DNA from: Hypericum androsaemum
Taxonomy: Eukaryota; Streptophyta; Magnoliopsida; Malpighiales; Hypericaceae
NCBI GenBank assembly: GCA_963995505.1
Contig: OZ023196.1
Span: 14,505,106 to 14,569,105 of the forward strand
Direction of reading: 5' to 3'
DNA length: 64,000 bases
Positions within the stretch are counted from its first letter, which is position 1, and every line of letters starts with the position of its first letter. Below, in pieces: positions 36,672 through 47,260 of the stretch. Both the position numbers and the translations under genes were made by a program. Below the pieces are notes generated by a model, which made no database searches, was not told where the DNA came from, and was given only the letters and a program-made list of their open reading frames with translations.

Positions 36672-36815
36672 GAGATGCTTCTTGTACAAGAGCGGAAAAA
36701 ACAAGGAGCAAGATGATGACGGAGTTCTGTTTCCATGAAGACGACAGCTTGGTGCTGTGTCGTATCGGGAAGAAGCCGTCCCGTGGTGGTGAGGATAATG
36801 TTTACAATAACAACT
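36672..36815 (+). pseudogene. NAC subdomain D/E fragment
   Basis: The frame reads SKMMTEFCFHEDDSLVLCRI, then GKKPSRGGEDN. This matches the last part of the NAC ORF at 46751. It is joined on the left to unrelated duplicated flank, so the rest of the gene is absent. Confidence 0.85.
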
Positions 36816-38056
36816 AACTGTATCGGGAAGCGGATGAGGACGGAGGCTTTTCTACTGTTCTTGAATTATCAACTCCATATTCTTAAGAACTTGACACTGC
36901 CAGGTCTTGCCTTCTTTATCGTCCTTCTTATGATCATGATATTACTAATAGACAAGACAATTTTAGTGTAGAAATTTGTGAATCTTTCTTTAGTCATCCA
37001 CAGAAGAACAAATGAAAATGATATTGAAATGTATATCAGCTTGCTTCTCTTATTATTCTCTTCTGTTTTCTGCTTATCTCTGAGGGTTCTATCTGTTGCT
37101 CTTCTTTTAGTGATTTCTAATTGCAGTGAAGGGTTTAATTAGATGTTAAGAGGGAACATCTTCTTGGTAAATTCTTGAATGAAGAAATGCAATGTAGGTG
37201 AAGAATCTTGAGATGTCTTGCCAGAAATCTGCAGACTGCTAGTTAGAACAAGTGTTTTAGGTCACACTGACTTGGCTCACCTTCTGATATTGTTGCAAGT
37301 GAAAACTAAATATTTTTACTTCAGCAGATATCATTCTCTTTTTTAATAAAAGAATCATTCAATATGGATATTTATTAGGTATACTAATACAAATTTGAAT
37401 CAAATAAAATTATACTCAGTGACTCACTTTTCAAGGTATGGAAGGGAACATGACCAGTAACGTAGGAGACTTTTTCTTTTCTTTTTCTTGAAGAATGTAA
37501 ACATGTTTTAACTGCCTAGTCTAGCATTATTAAATCATATGAGACCGTAAATCATATGAGATCGTAAGAGTACACAACCGCTTTTGAATCAAAAGTGTTA
37601 AGTTTAGTTAGTACCATGTAGTCTTACACATTTTTACTTAATTATAGTGTAGTTTTACTTTTTTTCATTTTAGTGGAGGTTTGAATATTTGACATTTTTT
37701 GTAACAAATTCTTAATTTGAGTTAATTTTGTCCCTGTTAGCATTTTCATGATTATCTACATTAGTACCATATCTTATTTCTCAATCCTAAGTTTCGCTGA
37801 CGTGAATAAGTTAAATTTTTTCAACTGAATTCTTAACAAAAAAAACATAAAATATGAGGTGAAATAGAGGGGAAAAAAAATCTGTTTTGAGGAATCGGGG
37901 AAAAATTGAGTGAAAAATTTCAGCGCAACATCCTAAAATTCCAGTTAAAAATATCACTTAAAATAGTTCGCCTAAGATAAAATAGTTTGTTCATTCTGGC
38001 CCACAACGTTTGTCTCTCTCCCCTAAAAAACAAACTTAAAATCAAATTTCCCCCAA
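36816..38056. other. Duplicated NAC 3' flank, then unique AT-rich DNA
   Basis: About 36840-37230 resembles the 3' flank of the intact NAC ORF (47270-47700). The remainder to 38056 shows no coding signal. Confidence 0.5.
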
Positions 38057-38405
38057 ACGTACCGATCCATCTTCTTCTCCCTCCCAAGTCCACCGCCCTA
38101 TTAGCGGCCCCCAAACCCTCGCTCCCCTCCTTCCTGTCGTCCGCCCGACCGTTCTCGAGCGCGGCTTCCTCGGTCCCCGACCCGGACGACCAGTCGTCCG
38201 CCGACCCGATCTCCCGGAAGCCGGAGGAAGTCATCCACCGCATCATCGTCCGCCGAGGAGAGTGGAAATGATAATTAATTCCCTTAACGCGTTTGTTATT
38301 CCAGGGGTTCATCCCGAGGAGCTGGCCGCGGAGGAGAGTTCGGATGAAGCCGAAAAAGGGATCAGTTGGAGTCAATTTTCCAACAGCGAGAATGAGGAGG
38401 GATAG
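38057..38405 (+). pseudogene. Deleted copy of the 161-aa GC-rich gene
   Basis: Close match to 49468-50126, but the start codon is ACG. About 190 bp of exon 1 and part of the intron are missing, fusing exon 1 to intron near 38254. The second exon (from the CCAG at about 38305) is preserved to the TAG at 38403. Confidence 0.9.
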
Positions 38406-38559
38406 ATGTTTATTTACGGAAATCTGGGTGAGTTTGTTTTGCTATTCGCATTTTGCGGCTTCGCTAATAGCTATGGGCGACTGATTTTCTAGGAGAATGT
38501 ATAAGTGACAGGGATGGAGTTTCTGTTGGGGCATTTGTTTATCAGTGGATGTAATTTGA

Positions 38560-39566
38560 TATGTATGTGTTTGAGAGAGTATTTTGGACCAGGTCTCCTC
38601 GTTTTACACGAGATTTGAACAACGCAAATACAGTTGGTGGTACCTTTGAAGATTTTCCAAAGCCGTGTTTCCTGAATTTCTTGATGTGCTGTTACAGTTT
38701 GTATTTTCTCATTCCTTCATTCTATGCAACATCCACATCTCTTACTCATGTGGACAAATCCTACCATCGTGTCTGTTGTTAGTTGTAGCATATTTTCTGC
38801 AGAAACTATGGTTTCTATAATATTGCGATTGTGGACATTGTGATTTGTGCGAGTGGTTTGTCTACTTAGATATTGGATATTACTCAACTTTGAAGTATGG
38901 GTGTTCACTGGCGCATGTTATGGCTGGCTTGTTTTACATGTTTCTTTAATAACTTGAACTCGTTACTAATTTTTACATATTGAGGAGATGTTAACATACA
39001 ATTGCCATTATCGACTTTTCTTTTCTTCAGAAGCTTGGTATCTTAACTGCTTGTTTAATGACCTTGTTGTTCTCTGACTCCAATTACTTTCTTTTCTCTG
39101 ACTTGAAATTACTTTCACTTGTACAGTATTAGCTATTGTCTTGGTTGGGTTTGCTCTATGGTTTCTTCGTTGCCATAATTTGTGGACGAGGATCAACGAG
39201 CGCCACTACCATGTGCTTGCCAAATATGAACTGACAAAGGTATGCTTTCCTATTATCACAATGGTAGCATGAGTTAGTCCTAAATGTTGAGTCTAGTTTT
39301 TTTTTTTCGGTAAGCATGTTGAGTCTAGTAAAAGAGGAAAAATGGAAAGATTCAAACAATTGTTCGTGAATGACTAGCAATGGCATCATTTTCTTCCGTT
39401 CCTTACGGGCAGATTTTTTTTGTTGTTGAGGGATTATGGGCTGAGTTTTCTGATATGAAGAACTTGTTGTTGTAGGAATATGTGGTTGAAGACAGAATCT
39501 TGTAAGAATGTTTCTGAACTGGATCGCAGCCATGTTACAGAGTTGAGAATGCTGGGACTCTACTAA
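38560..39566 (+). pseudogene. 3'-half copy of the MARCH-like gene
   Basis: It begins within the intron equivalent to 26410 and includes copies of exon 5 (39127-39239) and exon 6 (39476-39566). Exon 5 has a one-base insertion and a one-base deletion; exon 6 has lost bases. The RING-CH exons are absent. Downstream flank continues to match to about 40300. Confidence 0.9.
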
Positions 39567-40867
39567 TTAAATTCAGTAAGTCCCCAATATTGTCTTTTGG
39601 TTTGTGAATACCAGTTGCTCCATTCATGTCAATGATGGCTCCTTTTTGTGGGCCGAGACCCTGAACTGCTTGGACATATATCAATTCCATGTTCGAGCTT
39701 GGACTAACTTTCTTTAAACTGTCAGGTCCTGCCTTCTTTGTGGCTTCTATCGTCATTCTTTGCTCGGATGATCACGAGTCTTGGAGCACTGCTACTGCCC
39801 TGGATCCGCTCAATGGCAGAATCACTAGCATGCGGGGGGCGGTCCGTTCTTGTTGGGTTCTGTGCTTGGGATAGCATCATAGATAAGACATTTGAGTGTA
39901 GAAATTTGAGAATCTACCGGGATTCCACGTCACACGTATGTACCTTTCAGTGATCAGTTCATGTACCACTTTTGTTCATTCACACAAAGTTGGAAAGAAG
40001 CAGAAGAATAAATGAAAATGGAATTGAAATGTGTATCAGCTTCTCATGCTCTCTTCCGTCTGCTCTCCAGGGTTCTATCTGGTGGTCTTCTTTTTGTGAT
40101 TACTAATTTCTGTGAAGGGTTAATTAGATGTTAAGAGGGAACATCATCTTGCTTGTTATAACTGGAGTCCGTCTTGGTTTGGAATATTTGGGAGGGGTAA
40201 AATTTTATTTGGTTTTTGGATATCTATTAGGTGCATTCAAATTTGAGTCGGATAAAACTATCAATCTGGATACACGTTGTAGTTTAAAGAAGTCTAGATG
40301 ATATATACGCTTATTGACTCATTTTTAAAGGTATTGTAGGGAACATGACTAGAAACGTAGAGACGTGAAGAATGTAAACCTGTATTAGCAGATAGGTTGA
40401 ATCGTGCCCGGAACTTCAAATATCGAATTCGGAGTCGAGCATATAAAAATACACAACTGCTTATCACAATGGATATTAAGTCTGATATTTGGAATTTTTT
40501 ATGCAAGATATTACGTCTGAATCTTAAAAGTAAGGTACCCGCCGCTTATCTTATCACAATGGATATGCAACTCAAAATAATTTATTTTTTAGAACTACTC
40601 AAAATATCTTATTTCGTGGGGACATGATCCTAAAGTCCTAGAACAAGGTGACCCCTACAAACTTTTGGATCAACAAAACTTATCCGTTCACATATTTTTT
40701 AGAATCGAGGGGTAAATAATCTTCTATTCTTTATTTATCAATTGCAAAGAGTATGCAGTGTACATCAAGATAAATTTATAATCTTTATATCATGCCGTGT
40801 GTTATTAGAGCAAATCCTATCAAACAACATGAAGCTGGAAAGACAATTAGGTTACTACTATTAACAT
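39567..40867. other. Duplicated flank between fragments
   Basis: Largely a copy of 27350-28330, again containing AGGGTTCTATCTGGTGGTCT. The ORFs at 39689 and 39738 are overlapping frames with no conserved product. Confidence 0.5.
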
Positions 40868-41107
40868 CATCATCCTCACCACAGGACGGCTTCTTCTCGA
40901 TCCGAGAAAGCACCAAGCTGTCGTCTTCTTTCTCTTACAAGAACAGAAACCACAAGGATCAAGATGGTGGATGGCTGATGCTGGAGTTGTGTCATCCACT
41001 GTCTTGATCCTTGCGTTTTCTGTTTTTGTACGAGAAGCGTGTCCATGAAGACGACAGCTTGGTGCTGTGTCGGTTTGGTAAGAAGCCGTCGCATGGTGAG
41101 GATGATG
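40868..41107. repeat. Inverted duplication of NAC C-terminal codons (foldback 3)
   Basis: The left arm 40868-40973 is antisense and the right arm 40993-41107 is sense to the end of the NAC domain, separated by about 19 nt. Both arms contain the same blocks (for example AGCACCAAGCTGTCGTCTTC on the left and its complement on the right). The sense arm reads HEDDSLVLCRFGKKPSHG. The stem is over 100 bp with scattered mismatches and one gap. Confidence 0.9.
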
Positions 41108-42283
41108 GTGATAGGTTAATATTGTTCTTGATTTATCATCTCTATCTACAAATTAGAATCAGTAAGATACTTCATATCATCTTAAGAACTTTTCAGTGCC
41201 AGGTCTTGCCTTCTTTCTTCTATCTTTATTTGATCTTGAATGGATTTACCTAATGGCAAAATCACTAGCGTGCCATGACGGTCCGTTCTCGTTGGATTAT
41301 GTACTGTTGAATTAAACAATGGTGCCTAAGATAATTTCTATCTAATTAGCGCCGCTTCTATTTATATTGGTCATTTATTTGAAGTATCTCGCGTTATTCC
41401 ACATCATTAATTTTATCTGGGGTATTATGTCATATCACTAAATTTATTCCACTCCACTAATTTGAGAAAAAAAGACAAATTTGTGTATTTAAATATAAAT
41501 TTGGACCGGAATGGATCGACAGTATTCAAATTAGTGGCAAATGTACGTCTACATACTTTGTATTATGTTAATGCACTTTCCATTGATACGTAAACAAAGT
41601 ATTTCCAATCTTTTATAGACAATGTAGATACTATTTGTAATTAATCGGTAATTTAAAATTAGTGATCTTGAATTAGTGGCAAATGTATGTCATCCATGTA
41701 CGAAACGGAGGGGCCTCCTCGATGAGAAAATGAAGAGGTTTACTGATATCGATGATATTCATTGTATTCAGCTTTATCTCCCAGTTACAAACCATAAATA
41801 TTTAGGCAGTGGCACCGGTTCTTGAATTCTTATTTGATCTTGTTTCCGGATCTTTGTAATTTGAAGAATTTGTTTAACGTTGCACGGTCTGACTCTACGA
41901 TTGAAATAATCATAAATATAATAGTGTTTATTTGATACAACTCAAATCTTAATCTTAATCTAGTGATAAGAACCATAGAGAAGACATTTGAGTGTCGAAA
42001 TTTGTGAATCTACCGGGATTATACGTCACACGTATGTACCGTACATTTCAGTGAATCAGTTTATGTACAACTCTTGTTCATTCACACGAAGTTAGAAAGA
42101 AACAGAAGAATAAATGAAAATAGAATTTAAATGTGTATCAGCTTCTCCTACCCTCTTCTGTTTTAAACCAATATTATAGTTGTTAGAAATTAAAACTTAA
42201 ACTTTTGTCGATTCATATTATACATTGTGCCGTTGCAGCAAGTACTTTTGACAATACGAAATATACATGTGAAGAGAAGGCGA

Positions 42284-42402
42284 GTTCCATCATCAACTAG
42301 CCACAATCTTGCTCCTTGCAGTTGAGAAACACTTTTCGTACCACGAGAACTAGCCTTCTCGTGGTACATAAAGGAGCAAGATTGTGAATGGGTGATGATG
42401 GA
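42284..42402. repeat. NAC-derived foldback 4
   Basis: The left arm 42284-42349 is antisense to NAC subdomain D. The right arm 42356-42402 is sense. AATCTTGCTCCTT pairs with AAGGAGCAAGATT, and TACCACGAGAA pairs with TTCTCGTGGTA around a 6-nt loop. The right arm lacks about 20 nt present on the left, leaving a bulge. Sense NAC text follows to about 42470. Confidence 0.85.
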
Positions 42403-42719
42403 GTTCTCTCCTCCATGAAGAGGACAGCTTGGTCCTGCGTCAGATTGGAAAGAAGCCGTCGCTGGGTGAGGATAATGATGTTAATCTTACTATAATAATA
42501 TAAACATCCCTTTTTTGGTAGTTTGGTCTGGCACTTACAAAACAATAAGGATATCTTTCTTTGTTAGAAGTAAAATTTTACCGTCCGTCAATTCATATTA
42601 CAAATTGTGTCGTTAGAGCAAGTACTATTTAACAACACAAAGGATATATGTGAGGAGATGGCAAGTTCCAGCATCAACCAGCCACCATCTTGCTCCTTGC
42701 AATTGATGTTCTTGTACAA

Positions 42720-42814
42720 GAGACGCTTTTCGTACCACGAGAACTCGTCTTCTTTCACACGATATCCTTCTGTGAGGCAGAAGACGAGTTCTCATGGTAC
42801 GAAAAGCATTTCTC
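42720..42814. repeat. NAC-derived foldback 5
   Basis: GCTTTTCGTACCACGAGAAC on the left (within 42720-42757) mirrors GTTCTCATGGTACGAAAAGC on the right (within 42774-42814), extending to about 38 bp with few mismatches and a loop of about 16 nt. The left flank (42660-42720) is more antisense NAC sequence without a partner. Confidence 0.9.
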
Positions 42815-44367
42815 GAACAAATGCTTCTCTTAGGAAAAGCGTTTCATTTTCAGAAGAATAAATGAAAATGGAATTGAAACGTGTACCAGCTTCTCGTATT
42901 CTCTGCTGCTGCTCTCCAGGGTTCTATCTGGTGGTCTTCTTTTTGTGATTACTAATTTCTGTGAAAGGTTAATTAGATGTTAAGAGGGAACATCATCTTG
43001 CTTGTTAACTGGAGTACGTCTTGGTTTGGAATACTTGGAAGGGGTAAAAAATTATGTAAGTATCTGAATATCAATTAAGTGTAATTAACTAAATTTGAGT
43101 TGGATAGAAACACGTTGTAGTTAAAAGAAGTCTAGTTGATATATACACTTAATGACTCATTTTTGAAGGTATTGTTGGGAACATGGCTAGTAACGTAGTA
43201 GACGTGAAGAATGTAAACCTGTATTAGCAGATAGGATGAATCGTTAGTAGAGCATTATCAAATTATATATAAAAATACACAAACGCTTATCACAATGGAT
43301 ATTAAGTCTCATATTTGGAATTTTCTGTGCAAATATTAAATCTGAATTTTAAATTAAGGTACTCACCGCTCATATTATCACAAATGGGTATGAAACTCAA
43401 AATATTTTATTTTTTAGAGCTACTCAAAATATCTTATTTCGCGGGGACGTGATCCTAAAGTCCTAGGAGCAAGGTGACCTCTATAAAATTTTGGATCAAC
43501 AAAACTTATCCGTTCACATATTTTGTTTTTCAGAAACGACGGAGAGATAATCTTCTATTCTTTATTTATCAATTGCAAAGAGTAAGCAGTGTATATTGAA
43601 ATAAATTCTTAAGATGATATGGAGAACTTACCGAATATAATTAGTAGATGGAGATGATAAATCAAGAACAGTAGTAGATGGATTTATTCAATGTCAAAAT
43701 CACTAGCGTGCCAGGACGGTCCGTTCTCGTTGGGTTATGTACCGTTGGATTAAACACGGCGTTAGCAAGTGTTTGAGATAATTTCTATCTAATTAGTGCT
43801 ATTTCTTTTTATAGCAGTCAATTATTTGAAGGATCTTACGTGTCATGGCACGTCATTAATTTTATTTTGGTGTCATGTTAACATCACTGAGTTTACTCGT
43901 ATATTTTACTGCACTAATTTGAGAGAAAAAGGAGACAAATTCATAACATTCAAATACAAATTTGTAAGGATGGACAATATCCAAATAAGAGGCCAAATGT
44001 GTGTCACGCTTATTAAATTAGTGATATTGCATTAACGATATTGCTTGACATACAAAAAAATAGTTCAACTAATTGGGGTTAGATGATATCACTTATTTGT
44101 CAAATAGATTATCTATCACCTAGTCAACAAATTTAAAATTACGAGATAATGGTGTGTCGAAGTACTACACGAGATCCTAGTTTTTAATCTACAGAGGTAA
44201 TAAACCAACCAATTTATGGTTAATGTATTGAAACGGACAGAATTCGGAAACTAATTTAATCGTTAATTTATCGATTTCAGATTATTTCTGTGTTCTTGTG
44301 ATTATAACGATAATCTGTTTGTTAGTTATATTAGAAAGCTTGATTTATAAGCAACCAATTTTTTACC

Positions 44368-44369
<2 letters not shown>
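42815..44369. other. Duplicated flank, no gene
   Basis: About 42840-43610 repeats the 27.8-28.3 and 40.0-40.8 kb block. About 43612-43680 is an inverted copy of 41115-41195, while 43690-43800 is a direct copy of 41255-41360. Nothing coding. Confidence 0.5.

Positions 44370-44445
<76 letters not shown>
44370..44445. repeat. (TA)n microsatellite
   Basis: About 38 uninterrupted TA units. The corresponding places in related copies (29.53, 36.19 kb) carry only 8-10 units, so this one has expanded. Confidence 0.98.
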
Positions 44446-44448
<3 letters not shown>

Positions 44449-44735
44449 ACATGTCCTAAGTAGAAAGCACTCGATATTACTTTTTCTTCTTTCAGAGCTT
44501 GTTGATCATTACCTGACCTCTCTTAATTTCTTTTTTTCCAAGAAGAATTCGCAGCCATGTTTAACGTTCCAGTAGGGTTCCGGTTTAACCCGGCGGAGGA
44601 GAAGCTTGCTCGTTATTACTTGGCCAAAAGAGTGATCGGGAATTGATCAAATTCGTTGATAAGTCCGATCCATAAATTTCCGGCCACTATGTTGGCCAAG
44701 TAATGACGAGCAAGCTCCTTCTCCGCCGAGTAACT
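44446..44735 (+). repeat. NAC leader plus inverted duplication of NAC 5' codons (foldback 2)
   Basis: A NAC-type leader (GAGCTTGTTGATCATTACCT to GCAGCCATG) leads into the left arm 44591-44644, reading VGFRFNPAEEKLARYYLAK in sense. The right arm 44675-44729 is its reverse complement. CTTGCTCGTTATTACTTGGC pairs with GCCAAGTAATGACGAGCAAG. The stem is about 55 bp with about five mismatches and the loop about 30 nt. The start context is kept but no NAC protein can result. Confidence 0.88.
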
Positions 44736-46750
44736 GTATTTTGAGGTTCAAATTCAAGACATGCTTTATTTGAATAATGCTAGTTGGTCTATACACATAA
44801 CTTTAAGATGTTTCTTCTTTTCTTAGAGAATATAATCTTGTAATACCTGATATATTAAATATATATTCCAGTGTTATTGAGTCGTATATGAAACGATTGT
44901 CACAATTTTTGCTTTAAATTTTTCTCTAAAGAACTTGAATTCGAAAAGCTATCTTCCCTGATGCAGAATTTCTTGCATTAACCAAAGAAATCTATACTAT
45001 ACCTAGTAGGAGATGGTCTGAGTTCCATATAAATTGATTTTTTTTATGCAAGATATTAAGTCTGAATGTTACAAGTAAATCTCGCCTCTGTCTCTCTTGT
45101 AATTGTAAGTAACCCCACCTACCTCTAGATTATAATTTTCTTAAATTTTTTTTCCAAAATTTATTAATGCTTCTATTTTCATGGCCTGAATGGCAGAAGT
45201 CGTAGATACTATCGGCGTAGACTCGGAAAGGGCGATCCAACGACATCGTTTTGGGATCTGGGTTTCATTGTTCTCTTGTTTGTGGGAGAGGGAATCGAAT
45301 CTGTACTAGAGGGTCGGCTTGCTCATTCCTCATCATGGTCTATGTGTTGTTTATTGGAATTGAATCCTTTTGTTTCTTGTTCAACAGTAGACTTTCCTTA
45401 TTTAATTTTTTGGTTGTTTAATTCGGTATTTTGTTTTTATTGTTCATAGTGTTCTATTGATTGAAGAAATGATTTTTTTTGAGTGAGGAATAATTTAATC
45501 ATTTTAGGTACTTCTTTGCCGGAGAAATTTTTCACGCAACAAAATTTTTATTTTGGTGATAGGGACCTGGGTGTTGAATAAAATCAAACTGGGAGAATGA
45601 AGTTTCAAATTTGGAAAGTATAGACTAAAACAATGATTTAAATAAATCAAGGACGTGAGGTAAATTTTTCCCAAAAAAATCTCAATACTCTCTAATGATA
45701 CCTCTTATAATATAAAGAAACACAGAAGCATATGAGAATTATAAAATTGTGAATATGATGATTATATTACAAAATATATAGCGTATGAAAAAAAATTAAA
45801 AAATATTCGTGAAAAGATTTAATTGATCAACCAAAATGATTGATCAAGAGATTTAATTACTTTTCCCTACACTCTTAGTTATGCACAAGCTTCGTTGAGA
45901 ACCAGAAGGACCCACTCACCAATGGACAAACCTACTTTGGTATTTCCGAGCACATAAATTTTGGGCTACGAAAAATAAAACCATTGAAATTTGGGAAGCA
46001 GGAAATTTACGACAATTTTTTATTATTTTGGAGGTGGCTCTGTGCGATTGTGTATTGAGAAATCAACAATTTGATTATATAATTAGTTGATTCGAGTTTA
46101 CAAGTTGTTCAGATGGGTGAGCGTTTTCAGTTGTTCACAATTTGTTTTTCACTTAATAGGGACATTTTACATTCCATAAAATATTGATCGACTGAAAAAC
46201 TAATCAATTTGATTTTTCAAGACTCGGAGAATAATTTTATGTTATATGCAACCTTAACGACAGTCTTAGTTTTTCCCCTATATAAATATATAAAGATTAG
46301 AATTCCTACGTATTAGCTACGCAGTTACAGCCACAATGCTCGATAAAAAATTCCGTCAAAATTTTGTGAGAAAAAGCCGCGACAGAAAAAATACTAGAGC
46401 TAATTCCACTACCTTTACCCATGACCTTGTAAATTCCTATTGCATTACAAAATCTACCCTCGGATATCTCGCTAATTATACAAATTTAGGATAAACCGAC
46501 GGCCCGTCTTTCAGCTTAGACTGCGTTTTGGGCCCAATCCAGAGTGGACTTTGATAGCCCAGACCCTGACCAAGATATTGACCGTACAAAAACGTTTCTA
46601 TAATAAAACGAAGACACACTAACCCCGAATATTTACTTTCTTTATCTTGACCTCTTCTCTTCTAGTTCCATTTTCCTTTCCCTTTGGTTGAGCCTTTGTT
46701 GGTAACCACCACCTGATCTCTTTCTTAGAATTCCAAGAAGATTCTCCGCC
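44736..46750. other. Flank and leader of the intact NAC ORF
   Basis: 44736-45300 repeats 36.2-36.67 kb. 45300-46480 is AT-rich without coding signal. 46500-46750 is the likely promoter and leader of the NAC ORF, also present upstream of the truncated copy at 31124. Confidence 0.5.
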
Positions 46751-47260
46751 ATGTCTGATGCTCGGGTAGGGTTCCGCTTTAATCCCACGGAGGAGGAGCT
46801 TGTTCGTCATTACTTGGCCAATAGAGTTGCCGGGAACTCGGAGGAGTTATGGCAAGGACTTATCAACGAGTTCGATGTGTACTCCGAGGAGCCATGGGAG
46901 CTGTGGAGACGGTTCTACAGGCCAAACTTGGTAAACTATTCCGAAACGAAATCCGACAAGTTCATCTATTTTTTTACTACCCTGAAGAAGATTGCATCCG
47001 GTGGAAATGGCAAGAGAGTGAACAGGAGAGTGGGCAAGAATGGAGGTACCTGGCACATCCAGACCTCCAAAATCAGTAAGGATGAAAGCGGGTTCTTCTC
47101 GTGGTGCGATAGACGCTTCACGTACAGGAACACAAACCGCGAGGACGACGATGGAGAATGGGCCATGATGGAGTTGTGCCGCCATGAAGACGACAGCTTG
47201 GTGCTGTGTCGTATCGGGAAGAAGCCAACCCGTGGTGAGGATAATGTTAACAATAAATAA
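46751..47260 (+). CDS. Short NAC-domain protein (169 aa), intact
   Basis: A single uninterrupted ORF from ATG 46751 to TAA 47258. Subdomain A is VGFRFNPTEEELVRHYLANR. Subdomain B includes INEFDVYSEEPWEL. Subdomain C is divergent (FIYFFTTLKKIASGGNGKR, NGGTWH), where typical NACs have WYFF and GYWKATG. Subdomain D is weak. Subdomain E reads DSLVLCRIGKKPTR. The protein ends just after the DNA-binding domain, so it lacks the C-terminal activation region usual in NAC factors and could act as a dimer partner or inhibitor (inference). The pseudogene at 55631 shows that a longer relative with an acidic tail once existed. No intron is seen, whereas many NAC genes have introns inside the domain. Confidence 0.85.
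   Translation: MSDARVGFRFNPTEEELVRHYLANRVAGNSEELWQGLINEFDVYSEEPWELWRRFYRPNLVNYSETKSDKFIYFFTTLKKIASGGNGKRVNRRVGKNGGTWHIQTSKISKDESGFFSWCDRRFTYRNTNREDDDGEWAMMELCRHEDDSLVLCRIGKKPTRGEDNVNNK

Noticed and set aside
37920..38375. 151-codon minus-strand ORF
   Set aside because: Antisense of the deleted copy of the same GC-rich gene.
46847..47253. Minus-strand ORFs over the NAC gene
   Set aside because: Shadows; the plus-strand frame has ordered NAC subdomains.
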